Below, one piece after another: positions 1-11,760 of a stretch of 64,000 nucleotides of DNA. Source of the DNA: Todiramphus chloris collaris. Taxonomy: Eukaryota > Chordata > Aves > Coraciiformes > Alcedinidae. The DNA lies in assembly GCA_025345505.1 (NCBI GenBank), contig JANVCC010000062.1:13804809-13868808 (forward strand), written 5' to 3'. A model generated the notes under the pieces. That model had not been told where the DNA came from, did no database searches, and worked only from the letters and a program-made list of their open reading frames with translations. The translations under genes and the position numbers were made by a program. How positions within the stretch are numbered: position 1 is the stretch's first letter; each line of letters begins with the position of its first letter.

Positions 1-839
1 TCTGAAAAATCTTTTAAATAATTGTTTAAACACAAAGGTCCAAATTACAATACCTTTTATCATGCAGAGTTGCACTGTATCCTTAGCCCTCATAAGACAA
101 GGGAATGTTCAGATTCAGTGGTGATCACAGTTGAGTCCTAAATGAAATGGATTTGAGATGTAATAGTGAGTATATTGGCCATGTTAAAATAACTCTGAAC
201 AACTGGAATGTTAAGGGGTAAGATTAGAATAGCTCTGGAGAAAGAAAAAAGAAGAGAAAAATAAGCATAGAGAATGAAAATAAAAGTGGTAGAAAAAAGG
301 AAACAAAAGAGTTAAAAGTGTGAGTGGCAAGGACAGAAGAAAAAGGGTCAGAATTCCACCTCCCCCCCCCAATTTACAACATTGACCTAAGTATTCAAAA
401 GTTTTCCTGTGTCAGTTATAGGCATACACAGCACACACTTGTCAATGTACAATCAAAGCAAATGGGACCACTGACCCAAATTTTACTACCTTATCTAGGT
501 GGAGACACTAACATTTACACCAAGAAGGTGTAACATTTTACCAGATTAACATCATAAAGTTCTGAAGGGCTCACATGGCTACAAAAGGGCTAAGGCAGAT
601 GGGAATCAGGATCATGAAGTTTTGAAAAGCTTTATTCTAGCAGTGTGGTATAGTTCCTCTTAAAAGGTTTTAATTTCAAAATTATGAATGGATAAGGCAG
701 TGGTATTGAGATGAAAAACAAAGTAAATGTAACCAGATCTTTCTTTCTCTCTCTCTCAGTAGAATTGACACACGATGGGACTTTGTCAGTACTGTCACAG
801 TTAGGCTGACATGCTCTAGTCGGGAAAGTGAGAGATGTA
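1..839. other. Intergenic, no feature seen
   Basis: AT-rich single-copy-looking DNA with a purine-rich stretch near 235-350. Only short chance ORFs are present on either strand. No splice-site-framed coding segment, RNA gene or recognisable repeat was seen. Confidence 0.5.
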
Positions 840-1272
840 TCTTGGGCTGCATCAAGAGAAGCAGGGGCAGCAGGTTGAGGAAGGTGATTCTGCCCACCTA
901 CTCTGCTCTGGTGAGTGCCTCACCTGGAGCACTGTTTTCAGCTCTGGAGTTCTCAGCACGGGAAAGACATGGACCTGTTGGAGCAAGTCCTGAGGAGGTC
1001 CCCAAAAATAATCAGTGGGATGGAGCATCTCTCCTCTGAGAAAGGCTGAGAGAGGTGGGGTTGTTCAGCCTGGGGAAGAGAAGGCTCCAGGGAGACCTTA
1101 TTGCAGCCTTTCAGTACTTAAACAGGACTTATAAGAAAGATGAGGACAAATGTTTTAGCAAGACCTGTTGAGACAGGACAAGGGACGGTGGTTTTACACT
1201 AAAAGAGAGTAGATTCAGACTAGATACAAGGAAGAATTTTTTTACAGTGAAGCTCTGGAACAGGTAGCCCAG

Positions 1273-1877
1273 TGTAGTGGGTCTGGCTCGATAGGCACAG
1301 GCCAGGCCCCAGTACAGTGCTAAGAGCTGCTGGTTCTCATCGGGGTAGACAAGGCACCCTTCTATTAGATGCTGTGTCAGCTTGACAGGGTTGCTTGCCT
1401 GTTCGGGGGTAAAGTCCCAGGCTACAGGAGGTGACAGCCGTCCTAGGAACCTGCCCAAATCCTGCCAGACCCCTTGCCACCCAGGGACAGGCCATCTCAG
1501 GGCACATTTTGGTGCCACCCCACCTGAAACTTGTCTCCTCTCAGGCCAAACCAGACTACACACAACCCGGATTAGGCCAACGATATTGATTAGTAGTATC
1601 CAGAAGCTCACGTAAGGGTGGACGAGGACCTTGGGAGCATGCACGAATAAATCACCTACATCAATTTCTGGTAGAAAGGGAGAGATAGATTCAATCATTT
1701 TCTCCCCAAGGTAGCCCCCCAACACAGCAAAGCCACCGATGCCAGCGTGAAACACATCGTTACTATTTGTGCCAGGGTGCTCCTGAGTCCCTTCATCCTC
1801 CTGAGACAGAAGCTTCCCCAGCACATTGAAGCTATCAGTGCAAAAGCCAAGCAAATAGACATTGTTTCAGTAAACAT
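1273..1877 (-). pseudogene. Partial ERV open reading frame (gag-region position)
   Basis: On the minus strand an uninterrupted frame from an ATG at 1854 covers about 194 codons to the end of the element. It then reads by accident into the flanking CR1 until 1129. A second ATG at 1877 opens an overlapping frame that stops near 1695. In the long frame a hydrophobic, possibly membrane-spanning segment lies at about residues 81-102. The position just after the PBS and leader suggests a gag or pre-gag product, but no retroviral domain could be recognised by eye. The frame has no 3' end of its own and is cut at the element border. It is treated as a truncated retroviral relic, not a host gene. Confidence 0.5.
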
Positions 1878-1950
1878 GTTAGAAAAACACTAGATAAGCG
1901 GGTGCACGCAAACTCCGTGGTCTGCACAGGAGTTTGCTACTAATACCTAA

Positions 1951-1989
1951 AGCAAAGCAAGCAAGCAGGCAAGCAAGCGAGCAAGCAGC
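1951..1989. repeat. GCTT/AAGC simple repeat in ERV leader
   Basis: About nine imperfect copies of a 4-bp unit (AAGC on the plus strand) lie between the primer-binding site and the ERV reading frame. Confidence 0.85.
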
Positions 1990-1996
1990 TGCTCGT

Positions 1997-2014
1997 GCCC
2001 CACGTTGGGCGCCA
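1997..2014 (-). other. Retroviral primer-binding site, tRNA-Lys type
   Basis: On the minus strand this reads TGGCGCCCAACGTGGGGC, the 18-nt site complementary to the 3' end of tRNA-Lys(1,2) used by betaretroviruses and many ERVK elements. It sits 8 nt downstream of the LTR end, as expected. The match to that class is exact by eye. Confidence 0.85.
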
Positions 2015-2022
2015 AAAGGAAC

Positions 2023-2479
2023 TGTGGTGGGTTGACCCCGGCACGGCACCAGGTGCCCACCAAGCCCTTCTATCACTCCCCCCGACCCCCTTCAGCACGG
2101 CACGCAGGGAGAGAATGAGACGCAAAGCACAGGGGTGTGGGTTATGACAGACAAGATGTTATTTTCTACTTCCCGTTCACAGGCGATGTCGGGCCAAGTC
2201 CAGGAAGCAGGGCTCCAGGAACACGTAGCAGCCGCTTGGAGGACAAAGCAGAATGCCCCCCCATCCTCCTCCTGCCCTCTCCCTTTATAGTTGAGCTGAC
2301 ATCATATGGTATGGAATATCCCACTGGTCAGCTCAGGTTGGCTGTATCTTCTCCCCCATCCTCTGGTGCCGTGTGAGCACTGGCATTCATAACACGGGTG
2401 TGTTCTCAACACCCTCCAGCTCCCAGTGCTGCAGCATGAGGGCTGGATGGGGAAAAGCAGCTCAGACAGACCCACTACA
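2023..2479 (-). repeat. 5' LTR of the ERV, 457 bp
   Basis: On the minus strand the LTR starts TGTAGTGGGT and ends ACCCACCACA, so it has the short imperfect inverted ends typical of LTRs. A TATA motif (CTATAAAG, minus strand) lies at 2283-2290, placing U3 to its right and R/U5 to its left. The PBS begins 8 nt after the LTR end. No second LTR copy was seen in the window. Confidence 0.75.
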
Positions 2480-2645
2480 CCCAGAGAGGTGATAGAAGCC
2501 CAATCCCAGTAAACATACAAGAGAACCTTGAAAAGAGGCTCTGAGAAACCTTGTCTAGTTGAAGAGGTCCTTGCTCACTGCAGGAGGTTTGAACTAGATG
2601 AGTTTTAAAGGTCCTGTCCAACTCAAAGCATTCAGTGATTCTATG

Positions 2646-3817
2646 TAAAATAATTAGTGTGTGGCATGTGTAATTTAGCTTTAGAGTCAAATTATTATCT
2701 GTTCTTCTCTTTGCCAAATGCTCTCCATCAATCTTCTATTTTATCATAAATATTTCCATAATTGTCAGATAGGAAAAGTTACAGGTTGTTGGTTGGTTGG
2801 TTGGTTTGGTTTTGGTTTTTTGGGGGGGTGGGGTGTGTTGTGTATTTTTTTTCAATCAAGTTCATTTATTTCTCATATACAAAATACAGAACCAAGTTCT
2901 CACTCTATGTAAATGAAATTGTCTCTAACAGGCCCGTGTTGATTTATCGTAGCTGAAGATCTGTTTCACAATGTGGCATTTGATTGGTGTCAGAGAAAGG
3001 GAAACAGATGCATTCATTGTTTAGTTGAGTAGTGCCTAGGAATCACAAAGAAGGATAAGCACAGTTGTCCTTATTAGGCCCTGGAGAAACAAAAAATAAA
3101 GAACTACTTCCTGACATGTAAGCCTCACCGTCTAGGATTTAGTTTTGGATTGTGACCCACTTTCACAAATGATGATATCCCAGTGCCTTACAAGTCTGAG
3201 CTGAGCAGATGCACCAGGAGGGAGATCATATGTAATATTTGGAGCTTTCCTTCTGCTTTTATAAACAGATGATCATCTGCCTAAAAAATTAAGCCCTGAA
3301 GCCAGCTATGCATTGTACAGTCACTCAGCTCTACAAAAGAAATACTACCACAGCATGCTGATTGGGATGCTGGTCAGTCTCCATGTAGATCTGCTCTTAC
3401 TTTGCAGAGATAGCTGACTTCCAAGATGGTATCTTTTCTGTTAGCAGTTATCAACCTGTGGTCTGCAGAACTCAGAGAAAACTGAGGGACCTGCAAAATG
3501 AAATTCAAAGAAGCAAACTTATTCTAAGTAGGTTAAAATTGCCATATATCTACGCTGGGAATCAATCAGGATTAAAACCAGCACTGATTTATGTGCTTTA
3601 CATTCTTATACGATCCTAAATATTTCCCTTAGCAGATCCTTCCATGTATTACTCGTCTTATATCCTATAGCCTATGCTTCTCTTTCAGTTGGAAGCTGAG
3701 ATTGCACTTTGAAGTGTTTTTAACACAGAAACAAATTATGCAGTAAGTCCCTGTAGAACTCTTTCCTTGAATTCCAGGATGGCCAAGAATGCCTCCAATA
3801 AAAAAAAAACGCTATTC
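2646..3817. other. Intergenic
   Basis: AT-rich sequence with a GGTT / T / G-rich simple stretch at about 2790-2836. No coding segment is supported. Confidence 0.5.
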
Positions 3818-3960
3818 AAACATAAGAAACACCCTCTAGGGTGGACCAATGATCCATCCAGCCTGGTATTGTGTCTCTGACAGCAGGAAATAGAATGGGG
3901 AGGAGGGGGTGTTCTGCCACTGTTTCCATTTTTTCATACCTGGAGCTCTACAAGGAGTAG
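3818..3960 (+). repeat. Old interspersed repeat, CR1-like relic
   Basis: The pattern 'cataagaa...ggaccaatgatccatccagcctgg...tctctgacagcagg' resembles a recurrent amniote (turtle/crocodile/bird) CR1-type repeat containing 'gaccaaaggtccatctagcc'. It is highly diverged, and the borders are approximate. Confidence 0.45.
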
Positions 3961-4650
3961 CAGGCACACCTGGGTGCTTGCTTCTGTGTTTCCCTCCACT
4001 TGCCTATCTATAGATAAGGATACTCCCACCCTCATACCCCTTCCCTTTCTTCAGCTGCTGTACCATGAGTTGGTTTTGCATCCTCAGTTTTGGGTGAGGT
4101 TTTTTCCTCCTTTATTTACTTTTTCTTTTTCCCTTCTCAGAAATGAAGTGAATTAAAGTGAGAAATCACCAGAGGTTAGTTACATAATTTTGAGGATTCA
4201 TATACATGCATTTACTACACTTCTGCTATAGTTCTGCTATAAATACAGTGCAAAGTTCGTTCTAAAGTTTATAATGTTTCAGTGATTTATATTTTACTAA
4301 TATGTATAAAAGAAGGCAATACACATTAAAATGGGATGCCTCCTTGGTGAAGACTTGAGAGAAATAAAATAGCAGCAACAGTTTCTTGACCTTTTTTCTT
4401 ATTTAAAGATTAAATAGGAACTATATTGGTCTTTTGGAAGCCTCTCTACATCACTCCCGGTGGCACAAGAGGTCAGTACAATCACCAGGACCCTGACATC
4501 CTTCCCTCTGTAATGAAAAATCCCTAATAATATGTATAGTTAATAAAATCTAATTGCATAATTCAACTGTAATTTCACTCATGGTACTTGTCAGTGTGTC
4601 AAATATGTCTTTCATAATATATGCTTCTATGACATAAGCCCTTCTAACTT
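3961..4650. other. Intergenic
   Basis: AT-rich DNA with scattered chance ORFs. No feature is supported. Confidence 0.45.
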
Positions 4651-4947
4651 CTATTCAGCTTCCTCATGAATAAGAGTACACACTTTTAAATATTCAGTAA
4701 TTGTAGGTTCTTGTCTAAATCCAGCCAAATTTGGTACACTGTAATAAAGTGAAAGGTCATTTCTCAGTTGCTGCTTCTCTGAAGGTGACATTTCTTTGGT
4801 CGAGCTTCCTGACTCTGTGTAATTCCTCCTGTTTATTTTACCACTCTGGTACCTCATTAGCCATCGCAGAAGCAGGATTTCTTTGACTGCGGTTTGCACA
4901 GAGGACAGAACATATTGATATGCACTTAAAGACTGTTGAAATGCAGC
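4651..4947 (-). pseudogene. Coding-looking ORF fragment of unknown origin
   Basis: On the minus strand the frame is open from just after a stop at 4948-4950 to a TAG at 4651-4653, about 98 codons in AT-rich DNA. The translation has protein-like composition: an amphipathic start (QSLSAYQYVLSSVQ), a basic middle (GKINRRNYTES), an S/K/E-rich linker and a C-terminus with PTITEYLKVCTLIHEEAE. An adjacent upstream segment in another frame (about 4950-5030) also looks protein-like, as if a frameshift separated them. No gene symbol was recognised, and no poly(A) tail or flanking duplication was seen. It could be a degraded retrocopy, an orphan exon or chance. Confidence 0.3.
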
Positions 4948-4950
4948 CTA

Positions 4951-5684
4951 TGTAAAAGCCAGTGTTTAGGGCCAACCTGTAAATGTAACTTAATGAACCA
5001 ATAGACCATAGCAGCTTCAAAGCACTGAAAATGTAAGAACAGAATCAATACTGTGACACAGGATTGTTAGTAGGTTACTTTCATTCTTCTGCAAGGAACA
5101 GTCGATTTCATTACTCCTAAACTCTTATTACTAGAGAGATACTGAGTCTCACCTCAACCATACATAAGACAGCCATTTCCAAACTCCCTTGAAAACCCTC
5201 TTCTAGTTCTAAACACCTAAAACCAAAAATAAAGTGGGGCCAGATTCAAACTGTACCTGCCAGCACTGTCGAAAGCTGCCTCAGTCTGCTGTGGATTCAG
5301 AAGGAGGAAAACTAGGTAATTAGATTTTGCTGGCTCAGAACAATTTTGGGATACCAGCCTGAAAACTCCATGGCATGAGTGCTGCTCTCCTCCTGCCCCC
5401 TTAGCTGAACTCTTGGTGCCCTCCTTCACCAACCTGAGGGGATAGAGAGAAGGTGACTGCCACCATAAAGTCCTCACCCCCACATCCAGCCTTTTACCTG
5501 CTTTTCTCTGTCACAACCCTCAGACAGAGCTAGCCCTAACATACCAGCTACGTGTCACCCAAATCTACAGTTTAGGCTGGACTTGCCCTGTTCTCCTCCA
5601 CTGGTCAAACTGAGCCCTTTTTTCCTTATAACATTGCTTTTTAGTTGTTTTTTAAATTATTATGTCTCACTTCAGCTTTGCTTT
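4951..5684. other. Intergenic
   Basis: No supported feature apart from possible frameshifted coding-like sequence at about 4950-5030 (see the ORF at 4651-4947). Confidence 0.4.
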
Positions 5685-5885
5685 TTCTAGACGGACCATG
5701 CCAAAATTTCTCAGCCTCTCTTCATAGGCCTCATTTTTCAACTTTTTAGTATTTTTGTTCCTGTCAGCTGAACTCTTTCCAACACACTGAGGTAATTTTC
5801 AAACCTGGTGCCCACAACTAAACTAAACCTTGCAAATGAGGCTCTCACGCTGGACTGACAAATAGAAGAATTACCTTGCTTGTCT
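5685..5885 (-). mobile_element. Ancient CR1 relic
   Basis: In the plus orientation the order 'ctttttctagacggaccatgccaa', 'cagcctctcttcataggcc', 'tttgttcctgtcagctgaactctttcca', 'ggtgcccacaactaaac' follows the reverse complement of an old amniote CR1 subfamily. It is diverged and carries no coding capacity. Confidence 0.6.
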
Positions 5886-8800
5886 CTGTATGTATTTCAT
5901 CATCAAACTTTTTACAAGACTAGGCTTTTAAAGACAATGCCTTGGTTTTAATTCATGGTTAGACTGTGGCATGTGTGCAGCACACAAGACCTAGAGGATT
6001 AGATGTCACTGTCTGCTTCAGCAATGTCAAGAAATGAAACTGGTCAAGGAATATGCAGTTAGGCAGTGAGCAATAGCCAGGCCAAAGCTGTGAAGCTGAC
6101 CTTGAGGCAGTCTCCGAGGCCATGAGGCTTCAGGAGATGGTTGATGGGATCCCTGTATAAGCAGCCATGAAGGGAATTAATTAAACATCAGGCTCCCCAG
6201 TTGCAACTACATCTAATGTGTGACTTGTGTTAGATGCTCTGGGAACTGGGGGCAGCTGGTGTGGGGCTGGCTGGTGCTCAATGGCCACTTCAAAGCCTCC
6301 TGCAGGAAAAGGCACAATTTTCACACTGGATCTATTTATAAAAACCACTCTTTTGTTTATTTTATTTAGCATAAATTTTCATTTAATTTTATCATACATA
6401 TTTTGTCTCAATTTCTTTCCAAGAGAGGTCAGACTGTAAGAAAACAATTATATCTTTAGCTCTTTCCCTCAATTATTTTCTTCTATTTCTGCTTTGATCT
6501 CCTGCCCCCTCTGTTAAGCCTGCCACACATCTAACACTTATTCTCTACATTAATTTCACCTCGTAACAATGTGCAATGTCACATACAGAGTCTTCAGTGA
6601 CAAACATTGAAAAAGGAAGGAAAGCATGGTGGATGGGGTGGAAGAAAAATCACTATAAGTTCCTGTAAACTTCCTGTAAAATCTAAACCTTCTTTTACAT
6701 TTCAAAACTGGGCAGGAGGGATAACTGAGAAAAGAATTGATACTTTCTTTTACTTACATTTGTTTTTTATTTAGAGAAGCAGCCTTTTCATACTTCTCTG
6801 GTAGGGGAGAAAGCAAAAAAAACCAAACTCAAACCAACAAAACCTAGAGCAATGAGGTTAAAAAAAATCTCTCATTTTCATTAGGAATTCAAACCACAAA
6901 CCTTAAAACTAGAAGCTAATATCCTGTTATTTTTTCAACTTCAAATCATGTTAGAAAGAAATAAAAAGTTTTCCTCGTGCACACCTTTTCCCCTTCAAAA
7001 AGGGCAAGGCAAAACAATCCCAAGTGAACAAAATCCAGAAAAGAGATCTGTTCAATTTGCAGATGGTAAATTTAAGGAAAAAAACCCCAGAGCAACAAAA
7101 CAAAACAAAAAATGTTAGAACATTTCAGCAATTCTTAAGAGAGATTAATTTAGAATTTCTGGGAGAGATGGAATAGAAAAGCCAAAATAAATCACACATT
7201 GTGGTGGTAAAAGAAAGCAACCACCTGCAGCCTCTTGTTATTTCACAGAATAGCTTCCAGAGAAATGGAACAACTGAAGAATGACTGGAGATTTATCTCA
7301 CACCGGTCTGATTCTGACTTTGCAGGTCAAAGCTGGAGACTTATTGTGTATCATTGCCTCTTAAAAGCAAAATGGGGCCTATAAAAATACATCGTAATTA
7401 GCAGGTTCAGCTCTACCTGTCTTGACTTCCACGACATGTCCATCACTGCAGACACCAGTGGAAAGCTCAGATGGGGCATGCCACCTCCTATTAATTTTTG
7501 TGGTTTGTAATAAGCAAAGGTTAATTGTTATCCTTTGTATTTCCCAAGAGAGACCAAAGAAACGTAGAGAAGTTCATGTATCTGTAAATACAGAAGTGTT
7601 TGGAAACCTGTGACAAAGGTGGTTATTTTGCTGGCCTTACCCTTTGTGTCCTGTAGTTCTCAGCACTGTCCTTCTGACAACATCCTCTGAAGTATTCATA
7701 AAATTATTTAACAGGACGATGGAGTGTCACAAAGGCTAATTGACTTGTGCTGCTGCAGTGATCCATGGCCGTATACATACAGGCAGCATTGTTTCCAGCC
7801 ACGTGTATACATGCATCTGCAAGTGGAAACTGGGATTTGAATTCATAACCTTTAGCTCTCAAAATTCAGGTCTTTATCCAGAGAGTTAAAAGAGCAGCTG
7901 TAGGCACATAAAAATGCTGCTATTCATGAGCATGTTTACCCTGGTGAGGTAAGGAGTAGCAATGCATTTTCACTTTGGCCAGAGTAGCATATTTCCCAGG
8001 GAAATCCACTTCTGGAAAAATGCCCCTTTATGGATTTTTTGGGGGTATCTGTGCCTGGCTACTACTGAACAGCAGATACTAGAGTCAGACTGGACTGTCT
8101 CAGTATTTTCTGTCTCTATGCCTCTGTTCCTGGTCTTCTCCTTGTACACCCTACACATTTTTTACCCTTGTGTTTTGTCTGGCTTGTCTACTAGCCAGAA
8201 ATACAGTTTACAAGTATATTAAAGCCATTTAAATTTAAGTATGAGGTGCACTACTCACAGTACCGTTACTGATATTTAGTTAATTAAAAGAGCATGTTCA
8301 TAATTGTTGTAATATATCAGGCCCTCGTAACAGTTCATTTCTAAGCTTTCTACCTAGTGTAATACTCCAGAAGATCCTTTAGGATTTAAATACGTATTTA
8401 GGAGGATTTTCTAATGCTTATACTTTTTAATTATACAATCAGGGAAGTGGAAGATGTGTTTGCAAAAACTTTCTGAAGGATTATACTAACACACTCCCTG
8501 CTGAGGCAAGACAGCCTCACCAGCCAGAGCACCTGAGTAAGAAAGCCCCTGCAGTTACAGATGCTACACTGGTTACCTTCAGTAACTTTTTAAGAAACCA
8601 GGAGAGCTGTTTCTACAGGGCAAAAAAATATGTACGAAGTGTTTCAAGCATCCTTTCAAGAACTATTTGAAGCATTGCCTCTGTTTTTTTGCACTCTATC
8701 CTATTCTATTCTATGGTTTTGTGGAAAACAGGATTACCATAAAAACACTTTACAGGACTAAATGGCTGATGTCCCAGGGCCCAGACCTCCATCCCAGGAG

Positions 8801-11634
8801 CAAATAAGAGGTATCCTTCTTATACATTCACTTCTCTCAGCTCATTTTCACCTCTGTGCACAGCCCAAGACTCATACTTAAAACAAGATGTCCTCATTTG
8901 TTCACCTGGAGGCACAGAGCTGCCTGCTTTTAGTGACCTGAATGACATCTGTTGTGGTGACATGACACAAGGTAAAACAAAATCCTACAGCCAGTGCAGG
9001 AGAGGTGGTGCCATTTCTCTCATTCTTTCCTCAGTATAGTAGTTAGGGATGTAGTGGGAAAGAAAAGGATTTAAAGTGTCTACAGTTGTGCCAGACTAGG
9101 GCTGAACAAAGCAAAGGTAGAAGAAAATGAGAAAGGTAAAAATCAGCATAAATACAGACCTATCCCAAATAATCAAATCCTTTAAATATATAAAAAATAA
9201 AAAAAACAAAAGAAAGAAAAAAAGATTGTATGCTGATTTTTACATTTTGCAAAAACAGAACTGCTACAGTTCTTTTAAAAACACTCGAGGAGATGAGTCA
9301 GATTTCTACCAAGTGTTATCATTCCTATTTTTACTGACAATGCCACAGTGTGCAGTACATATATTTTAGTTTTCTCATAGTGTAAGGGAAGCATAACAAT
9401 CACAAAATTAAACTGTGCTTACTAGTTTTTGATACCTTTCATTTCTAAATAACTCAAAGCATTTTATACATCAGAAGGGTCAGTAAGAGCAGGAACTCAG
9501 CAGCTGTCACTGTGAAGCTGTGTGTAGTGACACAAAGCTGCTCAGGAGAGGAAGCACGAATGCCATAGCCAACTGGTACTGAACTTTACAGAGAGTTTAA
9601 ATTACCTAGACAGGCTCGAGAAGGGGTAGGACTGCTGCTCTTACAAAGAGCCTTAAATGCCCCGAATGATATCGCTAACAGCACAACCCACTTCACAGCT
9701 ACGACTGACAGATATTTGTTAACTCCTTTTATTTCCCGTTGCACATGTACCCGTTGTGATGATTTACCATTCAAATACAACCCTCTTCCAGATTAATGAA
9801 ATCCAGATTGCTCACAGCACCAAGATGCTACCAGCTCATAAAGCATACCTCTGGTTCTTTTTTTCTTCAAATAAAGGGCAAAAGGCTTTACTTGGTCCTA
9901 GCACCACTCTATTCAGTACTAGATCCATGACTTTACTGAAGTATGTTCTGAATACAACATCTATCCCTATTTGGGCTGTTGACTGTCTATTGTTTACAAG
10001 TAAAGGTACTAATACATTGTATAGCTCTTCTATAAGCACTGGGAACTATAGCTAAATACCAGTATAAAGGATGTGACAAATGCAGTTAGAGATGGGGAGA
10101 AGGAGCTGGGGGAAGAAACTGCAGAGAGAAAAAAATAATCCATTTTAATAATAGCTTGACAATTACAATTAAATAATCCAAAACTCAAGCTGAGCATTTT
10201 TGTTACCCACTGCATGAATGATGTTTGTACTTTGGAACCTTTAAAATATTTAAGCAGAGAAGAAATGAAATGAACTGCAACCAGTTAAGGTCATCCATTT
10301 AGGACAAAATTGATAAAATATTAAAATGAAAGAAATAAATTTTCAAACAGAGATAGTAAGGCTTCATAGAGATGTATTATTCAAAGCAGAGGAACATGTG
10401 TGACCTCTAGGCTATTACATAATGGAGAAAGGATACGACAGTTCAAATGAGCAGGAACTACAGGCAGCAGAGACAGAGAGGGAAGATGGATTAACCATTC
10501 CACAAGCCAGTGCCTTGGTTTCAGGCTACTGAGACTGGACCCCTGTATTAAAGCATTACATTCTCAGAGCCAACTCTGAGAGCCCAGTATTATACTGGGC
10601 TTAAAAATAATTGGAAAGATCATGGATTTTAACTATAGATTGATTTTGTGTCTGGCTGAACTTGTTAGTGGCTGCACTGTTGCAGTGCCTTGGCTTCTTC
10701 TGACTCATGACTTTGTCCTTACATACCTTTTGTAGAATGTCCTGCAGTCAGGACAGCAAGGGCTGGCCACACTGTAATGCATCATACTCCTCTCTTTCTG
10801 TGGTCAGCTCTGCTGGCTGACAGCTGACCTTCTCCTCATTCATCTTTGCCCTGTCATAGCATGAAGACGCCCAGTTTCTGTTTTGGATGTCTTTAAGGAA
10901 AGTAGTCTTAAATTCTAGCAATAAATTATCCTTTTTTAATTTAAGGCCAGAGCCAGTATTATTTATACAGGCTTTACTATAAAAGGGGGTTTTGCAAGGG
11001 TCTTGACTCTTTTGTATCTGAGGTACCTGGGATAACTCTCCCCTAAATGAAGTAGCTGCCTGAAACAAGAAGTATCTTTAAAACCCAGTGAAATCTGTGT
11101 AAGAGTAGGAACTTTGCTCCTTTGAAAAACTAATTTCCACCTAGCAGAGGGCCCTTGTCTCCAAGCTCAGTGTTCTCATGCAGCTTCATTGCTCCCCTGC
11201 TGGCAAAGGGGATTCAATATTCATACAGCCAGAAATGCTGTGCCTAACATAAGGTTTTGAACCGCACGTCAGGGGCCAGGCATCAAAAAGTTAGGTAACA
11301 TAATGCCAAAGCTCTTCCTTGGATGTAGCTTAGCCTCCCTAGAGAATAAACAAAAGCACCTAAAACATTAAGAAAACGAGTGTCACTGCCAGTCATTTGT
11401 GATCTTAAATCCTCCAAACATTTTTGATCGTCTGCCCATTCCCGGTGGCAATTACTCCATGTGAAAAACAACTCTTTGCATTTTCAGAGCAAGCATTTAT
11501 TTCTAACTCTCAAAGCTTCTTCCAAAACTAAGTATAAACATTATTAGCTTGATTTTATAGCTATCCTAAGTGGAGAGATAGGGACTGTTTACCAACGAGT
11601 TTCTCAAGGATGATACTAGTTTGCTGTTCCTGGC
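5886..11634. other. Intergenic, AT-rich
   Basis: No gene is supported on either strand. It contains A-rich tracts (about 6815-6870, 7080-7110, 9190-9225), a short MIR-like 3' piece near 7835-7895 (minus) and paired palindromes at 10,562-10,601. The ORFs here are short, start at arbitrary positions and lack protein-like composition. Confidence 0.5.
10562..10601. repeat. Two abutting inverted repeats
   Basis: TCTCAGAG and CTCTGAGA (10,562-10,569 and 10,574-10,581, 4-nt loop) run directly into AGCCCAGTAT and ATACTGGGCT (10,581-10,590 and 10,592-10,601, 1-nt spacer). Both are perfectly paired. Confidence 0.9.
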
Positions 11635-11760
11635 GCTGCAGCAGGGTTCTCCAGTGACCCTTGGCAAGGTGTTCACTTACCTCACTGGAAAATAGGGATA
11701 ATGGAATGGGTCTGACCTTTTGGAAATGGTATGAATACGGTCTTTGTACGGCCTACAGAA
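11635..11760 (+). repeat. MIR-like SINE relic
   Basis: The order 'gtgacccttggcaaggtgttcacttacctc' then 'tggaaaatagggataatgg' follows the plus strand of the conserved MIR core/3' region. Diverged; borders approximate. Confidence 0.55.

Larger units (their letters stand above)
1273..2479 (-). mobile_element. Truncated ERV (ERVK-like): 5' LTR, Lys PBS, partial ORF
   Basis: This is a minus-strand retroviral unit inserted in CR1 and flanked by an exact 5-bp duplication, CCCAG, at 1268-1272 and 2480-2484. Its outer ends form a 13-bp perfect inverted repeat (TGTAGTGGGTCTG / CAGACCCACTACA) with the TG...CA termini of integrated retroelements. Reading on the minus strand, it contains one LTR (2479 to 2023), a primer-binding site, a GCTT-rich leader and an open frame that runs to the far end. 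No 3' LTR is present. The lysine-type primer site suggests the ERVK/betaretrovirus-like class. It is a relic with no complete retroviral gene set. Confidence 0.8.
840..2645 (+). mobile_element. CR1 LINE 3' end, split by an ERV insertion
   Basis: Positions 840-1272 and 2480-2645 are two halves of one CR1 3' end on the plus strand. Seen in the sequence: the CR1 'ggttgttcagcctgg' block, the block that reads 'agaaggctccagggagacc', and a terminal segment ending in GATTCTATG near 2645. The left half stops after GGAACAGGTAGCCCAG and the right half resumes with CCCAGAGAGGTG, which is where CR1 should continue. The copy is 5'-truncated, as is usual for CR1, and encodes nothing intact. The gap is filled by the retroviral unit at 1273-2479. 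Confidence 0.88.

Noticed and set aside
1129..1272. Extension of the retroviral frame beyond the element
   Set aside because: Past 1273 the frame reads antisense through the CR1 target, so these codons are accidental.
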